A stretch of 37,286 nucleotides of DNA. It comes from Thraustochytrium sp. TN22. Taxonomy: Eukaryota; Sar; Bigyra; Thraustochytrida; Thraustochytriidae. The position numbers and the translations under genes were made by a program. The stretch covers positions 55,001-92,286 of the forward strand of contig JABLUY010000159.1 in NCBI GenBank assembly GCA_013306675.1, read 5' to 3'. How positions within the stretch are numbered: the first letter of the stretch is position 1; the number at the start of each line of letters is the position of its first letter. Positions 28,933-37,286 of this stretch are shown one piece after another. The notes below the pieces were generated by a model, which was not told where the DNA came from, ran no database searches, and worked only from the letters and a program-made list of their open reading frames with translations.

Positions 28933-29528
28933 TCCGCTGCCGCTGCCTCGATTCCGCTTTGCCGCCTGCTCCGGCTCGGCTCGCCTCGGCTCGCGCTGGG
29001 CTTCGCTGGCGGACTCTCTCTGCTCCCGGCGGACTTCGCGGTCTGCCACGCCGCCCCGCCGCCGCGCGCCGCCACGGGCCCGCGCTCCCCCTTCTTCCTC
29101 CCGGCGCCGCCGCCGCGATGACGCCGCGCCGAGGTAACAACATTTTCCCCGCGCGGGCGCCGGCGCAGTCTCGCGCGGCGGAGGCGCGCGCCGCCCCCCG
29201 CGCCCGCGCGGCCGCCCGCTCGCGCGCGCGCGCCGCCGCCGCCGCGGGGGCGCCGCGCGAGTCCGCGCGCGCCTCGTCCGCCCGCCGCCGCCGACGCGCG
29301 CCGCCGCGCCGCGCAGCCGGCGGCCGCCGCGCCGCGCAGCGCCGCGCAGCGCCGCCCTCAAGACTTGTAATGCGCGCGAAACCTCTTTTCGCTGCGCCGC
29401 GCGCCGCGCCGCGCTGCGCTGCGCTGCGCTGCGACCGTCGTCGCGCCGCGAGGCTCGGGCGAGCGCAGGATGCCGGCCGGGGCGGCTCGGGTCGGGTCGG
29501 CTCGCTCGCGGCCGCTGGTGGCTGCGGC

Positions 29529-29592
29529 GCCTGCCTGCCTGCCTGCCTGCCTGGAGGAGGGGGAGGGAGGGAGGGAGGGAGGGAGGGAGGGC
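29529..29592 (+). repeat. Adjacent (ctgc)n and (gagg)n arrays, quadruplex-capable
   Basis: Five to six ctgc units run straight into about nine gagg units. The second array has many G-triplets with single-A spacers and could form a quadruplex on the plus strand. Confidence 0.85.
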
Positions 29593-30273
29593 GCTGCCGG
29601 GCTTCGCGGCGGCGCGAGCGGAGCTGAGCTGAGCTGCGCGGAGCCGCGCCGCGAGGGCCGAGCTTGCGCTCCAAGCCTAGCCTCGGCCGGTGGCAGGCTG
29701 CTCAGGCCGGCCTGGGTGGGTGAGCGGGCCGCCGCCGGCGCCGCGAGAGACCCGAGGCGCGCAAGCGAGTGCTCGAGGCGCGCGGCGCAGCGCTTCGCAA
29801 ACGATGGCGGCGCCGCGGCGCGCGCGGCGCTCGCTTCGTCGCAGCGCGGCGTCATCGGGCTCGCTGCGAGCTAGCTTGGCAGCAGCCAGGGCGCTCGCAG
29901 GTGAGCAGGCCGCGGCCTGTGTCTTGGCCGCTCGCTGGTGCAGAGCCGCTCGCTGGATAAGCGGGCGCGTAACACTGGCGGGCGCGCGGTAATGGCCGCG
30001 CGGCTTTTGCGCGCGCGGCTGTACCGTTCGGCGCGCGCGGGCGCGTCATCGTCCCGCGCCGCCGCAGCCTGGGCCGGGCGCGGTCCGAGTCCTGCCAGCG
30101 CCAGTGCCAGTGCCAGTGCCGCCGCCGTTGCCAACCAGTGCGTCGGCGAGCGCTCTGCACCCGGCCGCCTCGGTCCGAGGAAACCCCGCCAGGCCCGCCT
30201 CGGCCTGGGCCAGGCGGCTGTGGCAGCGCCGCGCCGCGCCGCCCGGCGTGGACTCGGACTCGGACTCGCTAGC

Positions 30274-30300
30274 CTAGCTAGCTAGCTAGCTAGCTAGCTA
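30274..30300. repeat. Tetranucleotide repeat (ctag)n
   Basis: Between six and seven uninterrupted ctag units, a self-complementary repeat. Single or double ctagctag motifs also occur near 12875, 24332, 27175-27205, 29870, 31807 and 32300, all outside called genes. Confidence 0.9.
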
Positions 30301-31980
30301 AGGACGCACGCGAGAAAGCAAAGGCCAGCAGCCGCAGCAGGCACGGGCTCGAGAGCTCGCTTGCAGATGGATCCTCCCACGCGAGGCCAGCACTGCCAGC
30401 TGGTATCGCGCGATCGCGGCCTCCGGTGGAGCTCGCTGCAGCGCGCAGCAGCGGCGGTGCGGTTGCACCAGGTACATCACATCAACCATGGCAACCCATC
30501 GAATCCGGTGACGGGTCATGAGCCTGCCAGTGCTTGAAGACAAAAAAATTTGGTCTCTTAGAGGCCTATGGCTGCCCGGTCCGAGATGCGGCCGCGCGAG
30601 CGCAAGGCGGCGACGTCGACGCCTCGACGCCGTGTGCCGTCGCGCCAAATGCCGCTGACTCGCAGCAGCTCAGGCCACCATCTCGTCTCGTCCGGGGGGC
30701 TCGTCGACTGGACCGTACGGCGCGCCCCAAACTGCGCGCCCGCGCCCCACGGCGCCCGCCGGCCAAGCTGCGGCCACCCGCGCGCTAGCTTGCCGCGGGC
30801 CCGCGCGGGTGCGCCTTGGATGGCGGCCGCGAGCTGCCACTGGCGCTCCCGGAGCTGGCTGCGGGGCCAACTGCGCGCCGCAGGCCGTGACGCGGCGGCG
30901 GCGGACCGGCGCCCGCCCGGCGCCGGTCCGGGTCCGCGCCCGCGAGTGGCCACGCAGCAGCGCGGGCGGCGAGCAGCGCGCGCGGCCTTTTGTGCTGGCC
31001 GGCTGGCTGGCTCTGGCTGGAGTCTCGCAGAAGAGCGGAGCGGCCCACGCGCTCGCTCGCACGCACGCTGCCTATGACGCATCGACGCGGCGCACGGACC
31101 TCCGGGCGTTCATCCTGACTCGAGACATGGTCGCCGCCTGGCATGCCATGTATCTGCCGATGCCAGGGGCTGCTGCTGACTGACTGCAGCCCCGGTCCCG
31201 TGCCGAGCCGAGCGGCCGGCCGAACCGAGCCGACTCGGACGTCCAAGTCCGCGTCGTGACTCGGTCGTGTCGTGTCACGCGTGAAGTTACCGAGCGGCGG
31301 TGCCAGTGCAGCCGCTGCAGCGGGCTGCAGTGCAGCGGGCCAGCGGCCACTCGGCGATCGATTCCGTCGAGCCGCGACTGCCTTGAGCGCTCGCCATGGT
31401 CGCTGCGCTCGAACTCGCACGCACAGACCGGTCAAGAAGGGGTCAGCGCGTCCGCGAGTTCCGAGCCCGAGACTGGTCCAACGCAGATCTTGAGACACAA
31501 CTACGATTGAGCCCGTCCGTACGCCGCGGTACGCGGCGGCGGCGGCGCCACGCGCTTGGAGCCCGGCCCTTGATGTCGCGCAGGTTATGCAGCGCCGCAG
31601 CGCGCGCGGACCTGCCGCCGGGGCCGCAAGGCGGACTCGGCGGCTCCGCTGACGAGGCTCACGAGTCTGCTCTTTCTGACAGTGAAACCTGGCTGGTGTC
31701 CCCAAGGGACGCGCACGGCGTGCGCGTCGCACACGGTTTTTTCTGACATGTGCACCGTCCGCGCGTCGGAGTCCGTCCGCCGACGTGCACCCCTGGGTCC
31801 GCACGTGCTAGCTAGTTTCCGCGCCGGAGGCGAAGCCGTAAAAGCGTCTCGTTCGTGGTGATGGTCGCTCTCACTCTTTGGCGTGTGCCCGTTCGGGGCG
31901 CCTTCGAGTACCTGCGAGCGCCTCAGCGCCTGCCGGCCGTTCGCTTACGTCAGTCAGGCTGGCCCTGGCCGGCGGCCGCG

Positions 31981-32018
31981 GCGCCTACGCGCGCCTACGC
32001 GCGCCTACGCGCGCCTAC
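31981..32018. repeat. 10-bp tandem repeat, four units
   Basis: Four copies of gcgcctacgc, the last incomplete, in non-coding DNA. Confidence 0.9.
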
Positions 32019-32373
32019 CGTGCCCGGGCCGTTCTGCGGTTCGTCGCCCCTCTGGCAAACCGCGTCAATTCCTGACCTCCTCCTCCTCGGGGCGCGGCGC
32101 GCTTCAAGTTCAACGCGGCTGCCAGGTTTCTTTTCCCCAATCCACGCCGTCCGTTCCCAAAGCTCCTCGCCTGAGCCACGTCCGTGCTGTACCACTCGTA
32201 CTTCCCAGCCATCATGCTGTCTGTGCTGGGTCTTGACGGGCACGTCGTCCCTGACAGAGCTGAGCGCTCGCTGTCAGAGGCAGGCGACCGACACATCACG
32301 CTAGCTAGCTAGAGGCCCTCTAACTTAGGCCAGGTAAGGCAGCGGCCTTGACTGGAGGCTCATGCCGCTGGCG

Positions 32374-32389
32374 GCCACTGGCCAGTGGC
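32374..32389. other. Perfect 16-bp palindrome
   Basis: The sequence gccactggccagtggc is its own reverse complement. A related short palindrome, cactgacagtg, lies near 32418 and the same actgacagtgag string occurs near 12731. Possible dimeric binding site; no function is shown. Confidence 0.4.
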
Positions 32390-32547
32390 AGCTCTGAATG
32401 TACTGTCATCGCCCGCCACTGACAGTGAGCGTGCACGCGCCACTCGTGGTTAGCGCCATCATTAGGTAGGTTCACCTCGCCTGCTCTGGCTCACGGCCGT
32501 GGGCTTCCAAGCCTACTAGCAGGGCAGGGCTACCATACCAAACCGCG

Positions 32548-32571
32548 CTGCTGCTGCTGCCGCTGCTGCCG

Positions 32572-32611
<40 letters not shown>
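32548..32611 (+). repeat. CTG trinucleotide repeat upstream of the multidomain gene
   Basis: An almost pure ctg run with a few ccg and ctc interruptions, 166-229 bp upstream of the ATG at 32777. It probably lies in the 5' untranslated or promoter region. Confidence 0.9.
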
Positions 32612-32776
32612 GCTCCGCGGCGGCGGCTGCTCTGCTGGTGCGCCGCTGCCGCGCGGCGGCGGCGGCGGTGGCAGTCGCGGCGGAGCCCGGCGCGTGCAGG
32701 GCTGGCGGCATCCCCGCCGCCGCCCTCCCCACGGCCCGGGCCGGCGCGTGGCGAGGCTCGGCGAGGCGACCTGATC

Positions 32777-35488
32777 ATGTCGGCGGGCGCGCCGGCGCCC
32801 GGCGGCGGGCGCGCGAAGCTGGCCAGCCTGCGCGCGCGGCTCTCGTTCAAGCACAAGGCGCCGTCGAGCGAGGAGGTGGAGCTGGAGGCGCGCGTGCAGG
32901 AGCTGCTGTGGGAGGGCGTCGTGCTGGGCACGACGAACCAGTACGGGCTCAAGTGGAGGTTCGGCAGCGCGGATGAGCCCCGCGAGGTGGTGGGCGGCTG
33001 GCTCTTCCAGGTGACGCGAGACGCGGTGACCAAGAAGAAGAACAAGGGCAAGCTGGCGTTCTTCGTGCTGGACGACATGACCGACAGCCTGCGCCAGACC
33101 AAGGACGAGTCGTGCACGCACACCTACCGCGTGCTGCCGTACGCAGACGTGCTGGCGGTGCGCGCCCGCGTGTCCTCGTCCGGGCTCATCTACGTCAAGG
33201 TGTACACACGCAGCAAGTCCTCCAGCAACGACTGGCTCATGATGCCGGTGCAGAGCGACAACGGCGACATCGTCGTGCGCTGGGTCGCGGCGCTGCGCCA
33301 CCGCACCGGCCAGCTCGGCCCGGAGCTCGAGGGCGACCTCGCGGCCGCGACGCGAGTGGCCGTCTGGGCGCAGTCCATCGCGCGCATGCGCAAAGCACAG
33401 CGCAAGGCGCAGCGCCGCCGCGACCGCCGCGGTAACCTGCTGGCGCGCCTGGGCGTGGCGCTGCTCGGCTACCCGGACTCCGACTCGGAGGACGAGGGCG
33501 AGGACGAGGACGAGGCGCCGCTCGATGCCGCAGCGCAGGCCGCGGCGCAGGCCGCGCTCATGCCGCCGGGGCTCGGCTCCGTCGCCATGCGCGGCAGCCG
33601 CCGCCCGCCACAGCGCGCCGCGCCGCAGCCGGCCAGCCCCTTCCTCGTCACCTTCGTCTCGGCGCTCGCGGCCGACTGGTACGAGCTCACCTTTGGCCTG
33701 GGCGCCGCGGCCGCCTCCGCGGCCGCCTCCCTGGGCGAGGACGGCGCCACGGCGGCCACCTCACAAGGCGCCCGCGGCAGCTCGGCCCGGGGCGGAGGAG
33801 GCGCCCTCGGCCGCCGTACCACAACGATAGCGCGCCGTTCCGTCTTCCGGCCCGCCACGACGCTGGCGCACGAGCTCAGCGGCGCCAGCACCGCCGGCAC
33901 CCTGGAAGACCCGGACCACGACACCTGGGCCGCCGACAGCAGCGACGACGCCGCCTCCGAGGCCGCCGACACCGCCGGCCGCGACTCGTATGTCCAGGAC
34001 ACCTTCACGCTCAGGCCGCTAGACCCGGGCGAGATCGAGGACGAGCTATGGGAGAACGAGCGCTATGGCCTGACAAGGGGCTGGACCAAGGAGGCCCTGC
34101 TCACCATGGACCGCGCGCCCTTCACCGACCGCGTTGGCCGCGGCGCCTATGACGACCTCGACGACTGTCCCCTGCCCGAAGACTTCGTGCTGACCACGCC
34201 CTGGACGCTCGACATCAGCGGGTCCATCAACGGCCAGTGTGGCGCGGACGGCTGGACCTACGCCATGGACTTTCCGCCGCTCGATGCCAACCTCGCCAAG
34301 GGCACGCCGCGCATCGCCAGCAACATGCGCACCGTCGTGCGCCACCGCCGCTGGTACCGCCGCCGCCGCCCGCAGCACTCCTCGCGCATCGAGTCGCCCG
34401 TCATCTGGCACGGCTGGCTCGGCCGTCGCAGCTCCGGCACGGGCCGCTGGCAGAGCCGCTACTTTGTGCTCACCCAGGGCCTGCGCCTGCACGGCAAGAT
34501 CACCGGCGTCGCGCTCTCCTACTTTCGCTTCGAGTTTGCCGACCATCTCGCCCTCATCGCCTCCACCGATCTCGAGGCCTGGAACCAGCTCACGCGCCAG
34601 CAGCTGCGCACCTGGTCCCTCGACGGCGCATTTGTCATCAACAAGAACGAGCCCTCGCACCAGCACACCAAGGGCCCCTACGTCTTCGAGGTGCGCCTGC
34701 CCCAGGAAAAGCAGCCCGTGCGCTTCACCACGCACTCGCTCATCTCCCGCAAGAACTGGATCGGCGCCATCGAGTTCGCGCTTCGAGACCAGGTCAAGCG
34801 CTTCACGCTCACCAAGTCGCTCGAGCTGCCCGCCACGGGCACCTTCCTCGACACCCCGCAGTACGGCAACCTCGTGCTCGACCGCCTGCTGCCTATGCGC
34901 ATCGACAACTGCTTTGAGCTCTTCTACTTCGACGATGACTTCCAGGACGACTTCTTCACGCACTGCAACTTTGACGTCCTCGACTTTGACCCCTGGACGC
35001 ACGGCTCCAACCCGGGCTCGCGCCGCAAGTTCGTCTACCGCACGCCCAAGCGCAAGGTATACGCTGGCCACGAGGTCATCTCCAAGGACAAGATCGTGCG
35101 CTCTGACCCCGGCGTCGGCTACCAAATCGACTCTTCCCTCCAGAGCCCCGAGTCGCCCTACGGCAACATCTACCAGGACGAGCTACGCGTCATCCTCATG
35201 GACTGGAAGAACAAAATGACACGCATCCTCATCACCCACCAGGTCAATCTCCGCGCCGAGGACGAGTCCGTTCGCCTCTTCGTCGAGTCCAACGCGCGCC
35301 GGCAGGTCGTCGCGCACTATGTCGAGGATTGGCTGCCCTTTGTCCAGGCCCTCCTCAAGCGCCGCCGCCGTGATGAGCAGCAGCGTCAGGTCACCGAGCT
35401 CACCATTGCCAGTCCCACTGGCATTGCCTACCGGGTCGACGAGGAGGTTTCCTCGCTCCGTCCTGTTGATCCCAACGCCTCCTACTAA
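32777..35488 (+). CDS. PH-like / dysferlin / PH / VASt-like multidomain protein
   Basis: 903 residues from the ATG at 32777 (MSAGAPAPGGGRAKLASLRA). Residues about 37-180 form a beta-rich domain (LKWRFG; GKLAFFVLDDMTDSL; IYVKVYTRSKSSSNDW; final helix RWVAALR) that looks PH-like. A basic, acidic and then Ala-rich disordered stretch covers 200-410. Residues 426-531 look like a dysferlin domain: ENERYGLTRGW, TMDRAPFTDR, WTLDISGSINGQCGADGW, YAMDFPPLD, then RHRRWYRRRR. Residues 542-672 are a PH domain (IWHGWLGRRSSGTGRWQSRY; end NWIGAIEFAL). Residues 699-860 resemble the VASt sterol-transfer fold (FELFYFDDDFQDDFFTHCNF; RRKFVYRTPK; PYGNIYQDELRVILMDW; ILITHQVNLR). There is no signal peptide or membrane segment. 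A peripheral lipid-binding protein at membrane contacts is my inference. Confidence 0.75.
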   Translation: MSAGAPAPGGGRAKLASLRARLSFKHKAPSSEEVELEARVQELLWEGVVLGTTNQYGLKWRFGSADEPREVVGGWLFQVTRDAVTKKKNKGKLAFFVLDDMTDSLRQTKDESCTHTYRVLPYADVLAVRARVSSSGLIYVKVYTRSKSSSNDWLMMPVQSDNGDIVVRWVAALRHRTGQLGPELEGDLAAATRVAVWAQSIARMRKAQRKAQRRRDRRGNLLARLGVALLGYPDSDSEDEGEDEDEAPLDAAAQAAAQAALMPPGLGSVAMRGSRRPPQRAAPQPASPFLVTFVSALAADWYELTFGLGAAAASAAASLGEDGATAATSQGARGSSARGGGGALGRRTTTIARRSVFRPATTLAHELSGASTAGTLEDPDHDTWAADSSDDAASEAADTAGRDSYVQDTFTLRPLDPGEIEDELWENERYGLTRGWTKEALLTMDRAPFTDRVGRGAYDDLDDCPLPEDFVLTTPWTLDISGSINGQCGADGWTYAMDFPPLDANLAKGTPRIASNMRTVVRHRRWYRRRRPQHSSRIESPVIWHGWLGRRSSGTGRWQSRYFVLTQGLRLHGKITGVALSYFRFEFADHLALIASTDLEAWNQLTRQQLRTWSLDGAFVINKNEPSHQHTKGPYVFEVRLPQEKQPVRFTTHSLISRKNWIGAIEFALRDQVKRFTLTKSLELPATGTFLDTPQYGNLVLDRLLPMRIDNCFELFYFDDDFQDDFFTHCNFDVLDFDPWTHGSNPGSRRKFVYRTPKRKVYAGHEVISKDKIVRSDPGVGYQIDSSLQSPESPYGNIYQDELRVILMDWKNKMTRILITHQVNLRAEDESVRLFVESNARRQVVAHYVEDWLPFVQALLKRRRRDEQQRQVTELTIASPTGIAYRVDEEVSSLRPVDPNASY

Positions 35489-36230
35489 CTCTAAGACTCG
35501 GCACGCAAGCCAAAGCGAAGCCACGAGCGAATCGAGGACACCGAGCGAAGCGAGCCAAGTCGCGCAAGCCAAGCCAAGCGAGCCGAGTCTTGGACGCTAA
35601 GTGAAGCGAGCTCCTCGCCTTTCGCTCTTCGCTCTTCGCTCCTCGCCTTTCGCTCTTCGCTCTTCGCTCTCCTCTCTCCGCTTTTTGCTCTTCGCTCTTC
35701 GCTCTTCGCTAGCGTCAGTCTTCGATCATCGAATGACATCGATGAAGAGTCTTCGTTGCGCAAGTCACCCGAAATTCGGATGCGCTCCGGCGCATGCATC
35801 CAGTGTATCACCGTCTCCATTGAACCCTACGTTGTTGTGTTTACAAATCTCATTATACATGAGCGCGACCGCGCAAATCATCACACCTCGATAATGTTGT
35901 TGTTCTTGCGAATGCGCTCCGGCGCATGCATCCAGTGTATCACCGTCTCCATTGAACCCTACGTTGTTGTGTTTACAAATCTCACATGAGCGCGACCGCG
36001 CAAATCATCACACCTCGATATTGTTGTTGTTCTTGCGAATGCGCTCCGGCGCATGCATCCAGTGTATCACCGTCTCCATTGAACCCTATGTTGTTGCGTT
36101 TACAAGTCTCATCATTGTTGTTCTTGCGAATGCGCTCCGGCGCATGCATCCAGTGTATCACCGTCTCCATTGAACCCTATGTTGTTGTGTTTACAAATCT
36201 CATCATACATGAGCGCGACCGCGCAAATCA
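35489..36230. other. Convergent 3' region, 742 bp, made almost entirely of repeats
   Basis: It lies between the stops of the multidomain gene and the membrane-protein gene. The first 100 bp hold imperfect agcga/agcca units, then a 7-bp ctcttcg array of opposite sense (35616-35711), then about 450 bp of tandem copies of the neighbouring gene's 3' end. Confidence 0.8.
35616..35711. repeat. 7-bp tandem repeat (ctcttcg)n
   Basis: About a dozen copies of ctcttcg with a few variants. The agcgaag units at 35515-35560 are complementary to it, so the two could pair in a transcript. Confidence 0.85.
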
Positions 36231-36266
36231 TCACACCTCGATGATGTTGTTGTTCTTGCGAAGGCC
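35782..36266 (-). repeat. Tandem copies of the membrane-protein gene's 3' end
   Basis: Shared landmark gcgctccggcgcatgcatcc occurs at 35782, 35914, 36041 and 36132 (spacings 132, 127 and 91 bp). Each junction also repeats ttcttgcgaa, which at 36253 lies in the gene's last codons. On the minus strand, copies at 35881-35952 and 36008-36079 each contain a 23-codon frame starting METVIHWMHAPER and ending in RKNNNIIEV (one copy RKNNNNIEV) plus TGA, the same ending as the real gene. Confidence 0.9.
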
Positions 36267-37190
36267 AATCTCTTCGCTCGAAGCCTCGTCTGAGGTGTCC
36301 GAGGCCTCCGACTCGACCGCCAAGGACAGTGCGGGCTCGCGCTGCGAGGTCGCCTCATCCTCGCCCTCCTCGTCCGTGCTCGGGGCGCGAGACGTGTGCC
36401 GAGACCCGCCCGTGAAGGAGTCCGCAGAGCCCGCCTCGGCGTCTAGGTTAAGCAGCGGCGCACGTACGGGCCGCCGGCCCTCGCTGCGTCGCCGGCCGTG
36501 AGATTGGGTGTACGCAGCATCCGGCCAAGGCCAGCGGTCCTCGGTCCGCGCCAACAGCGCGTCGCGCAGCGAGCCAGTGCCCTCGCCACTGCTGCCGCTC
36601 ACGCCAAAGGACTCCATCTCCGCGTCCGTGCTCGCAGCAACCAGCACACCCGCGTGCGCGCAGTCATGCAGAAAAGCAGAGGTATCCTCCGGCTGGAAGG
36701 CGAAGCCGTGCCAGTACCGCGGCCCGTGCGTGGGCACGAGCACAAAGACCTCGTCGCGTAGCTTGTCCGTGACGGCATTGCAAAACACGCCCAATCCCTC
36801 GTACCAGCGCACGCGCCGGCGCTCCAGCGTCACGCCGCCGTTCGCCAAGTGCAGCGCCTTGGTGCAGCAGCCCATGTGCGCCACCAGGTACCCGTCGCGC
36901 CGGAAGCGCACCTCTCGCGGCCAGACGGCGCACTCGCGCGCCTTGATGCCCAGCAGCGCCCACATGAGCACGATGAGCCCGCCCAGCAGCGCCATCACCC
37001 ACCCGGGCGTCGGCTCGCCCACGCTCGGCTCCGTCGCCTCGCTCACGATGTAGTTGAGCGAGAACGACCCCAGGAACACGCACAGCAGCATGAAGTTCAT
37101 CTGCGCCTGCGTCGCCTGCGACGGGCTCTGGCTCGCCGCGTGCACCGCCCACGCCTCGCTCGCCTCCTCGTGCAGCTGCTGCGGCTGCAT
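36231..37190 (-). CDS. Unidentified two-pass membrane protein
   Basis: 319 residues from the ATG at 37190 (MQPQQLHEEASEAWAVHAAS). Two hydrophobic segments lie close together, at 31-49 (MNFMLLCVFLGSFSLNYIV) and 63-82 (GWVMALLGGLIVLMWALLGI). They are followed by a beta-rich cytosolic-looking domain at about 85-190 (REVRFRRDGYLVAHMGCCTK; VRWYEGLGVFCNAV; LRDEVFVLVPTHGPRYW), which could be PH-like. From about 195 the tail is Ser/Glu/Arg-rich and acidic, ending IGLRKNNNIIEV. I recognise no family. The final codons and stop are multiplied in the tandem repeat downstream. A ccgcg repeat precedes the start. The frame opens slightly upstream only through a GTG. Confidence 0.7.
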   Translation of the reverse strand: MQPQQLHEEASEAWAVHAASQSPSQATQAQMNFMLLCVFLGSFSLNYIVSEATEPSVGEPTPGWVMALLGGLIVLMWALLGIKARECAVWPREVRFRRDGYLVAHMGCCTKALHLANGGVTLERRRVRWYEGLGVFCNAVTDKLRDEVFVLVPTHGPRYWHGFAFQPEDTSAFLHDCAHAGVLVAASTDAEMESFGVSGSSGEGTGSLRDALLARTEDRWPWPDAAYTQSHGRRRSEGRRPVRAPLLNLDAEAGSADSFTGGSRHTSRAPSTDEEGEDEATSQREPALSLAVESEASDTSDEASSEEIGLRKNNNIIEV

Positions 37191-37193
37191 GAT

Positions 37194-37286
37194 CGCCACG
37201 CCGCGCCGCGCCGCGCCGCGCCCTGGCCTACGCGGGCCGCCGCCGCCGCCGCCGCCGCCGCCGCTGCGCCGCGCCGCGCCGCGCTC
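37194..37286. repeat. GC-rich short repeats (ccgcg and ccg) before the last gene
   Basis: About five ccgcg units directly upstream of the membrane-protein ATG, then a run of ccg triplets and more ccgcg up to the window edge. Confidence 0.85.

Larger units (their letters stand above)
28872..32776. other. Gene-poor, repeat-rich region, 3.9 kb
   Basis: Between divergent genes. It contains many simple repeats: cgctg arrays (28885-28932 and 29411-29432), ctgc and gagg arrays (29529-29592), a ccagtg array (about 30094-30120), gactcg and ctag arrays (30251-30300), a 10-bp array (31981-32018), and a CTG array (32548-32611). Open frames are long only because the DNA is very GC-rich; they are dominated by Ala/Arg/Pro. 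Around 32095-32310 both strands have slightly protein-like stretches, but with stops or weak codon bias, so I call no gene. Confidence 0.5.

Noticed and set aside
28134-29627. Long plus-strand frame with an internal ATG at 29118 followed by a splice-donor-like gtaaca
   Set aside because: It starts as the shadow of the gene at 27981-28871 and continues through GC simple repeats encoding Ala/Arg. No acceptor or continuing exon could be recognised.
30274-30300. The ctag array as an internal telomere repeat
   Set aside because: It does not resemble any known telomere unit and is self-complementary, with no G-rich strand.
32095-32310. Protein-like stretches on both strands (plus: VLYHSYFPAIMLSVLGLDGH; minus: GWEVRVVQHGRGSGEELWER)
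   Set aside because: The plus-strand reading is interrupted by a stop, and both lack the third-position bias of real genes here. It may be a decayed fragment but is too weak to call.
35782-36266. Regularly spaced repeats that might be taken for a CRISPR array
   Set aside because: The spacings are unequal, the intervening DNA is itself repeated, and the array is a duplicated gene end in a eukaryotic context.

Overview
This 37.3 kb window looks like nuclear DNA of a GC-rich, intron-poor, unicellular eukaryote. The protein set is eukaryotic: a COMM-domain protein, SURF6/Rrp14, a short ABCC transporter, a SPO22/ZIP4-like protein, a class III alcohol dehydrogenase with a mitochondrial-type leader, and a protein with PH, dysferlin and VASt-like regions. 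Every recognisable gene reads as one uninterrupted frame, and most have very strong G/C third-position bias. That bias leaves long open frames on the opposite strand of nearly every gene, and I treat those as shadows. A COMMD protein argues against fungi and land plants. A stramenopile or similar protist is a reasonable guess, but I cannot name the lineage.

Layout. Positions 1-4.9 kb hold the 5' end of a gene leaving the left edge (minus), a long gene-poor stretch with a 14-bp repeat and three coding-like fragments, and a coiled-coil gene with 43-residue repeats (plus). This part has visibly weaker G/C third-position bias. From 4.9 to 12 kb there is a VOC/glyoxalase-fold protein (minus), an unidentified acidic membrane protein (minus), a COMMD6-like gene and a lipoyl(octanoyl)transferase gene head-to-head across 90 bp, and a LarA-like protein (minus). 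From 12.9 to 23.4 kb there is an ABCC transporter (minus), a large helical SPO22/ZIP4-like candidate (plus), and SURF6 (minus). From 24.6 to 29 kb there is glutathione-dependent formaldehyde dehydrogenase (plus) and an unidentified helical protein (minus). A 3.9 kb stretch full of simple repeats follows, then the multidomain lipid-binding candidate (plus) and a two-pass membrane protein (minus).

The genes do not form one pathway. They are ordinary metabolic, transport, nucleolar and trafficking genes packed in alternating orientation. The most interesting signals lie around them. (1) The 5' flank of the SPO22-like gene is a chimera of an inverted copy of a piece of that gene joined to a copy of a piece of the neighbouring ABC transporter gene; if transcribed with the gene, both pieces would be antisense to their sources. 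(2) The intergenic region near 1.2-1.8 kb also looks like a patchwork of gene pieces. (3) Most start codons are preceded within about 200 bp by a GC-rich short tandem repeat. (4) The last gene's 3' end, including its final codons and stop, has been tandemly multiplied downstream. (5) The gene at 32.8-35.5 kb encodes an unusual PH-like / dysferlin / PH / VASt-like arrangement. No tRNA, rRNA, CRISPR array or intact transposon was recognised.
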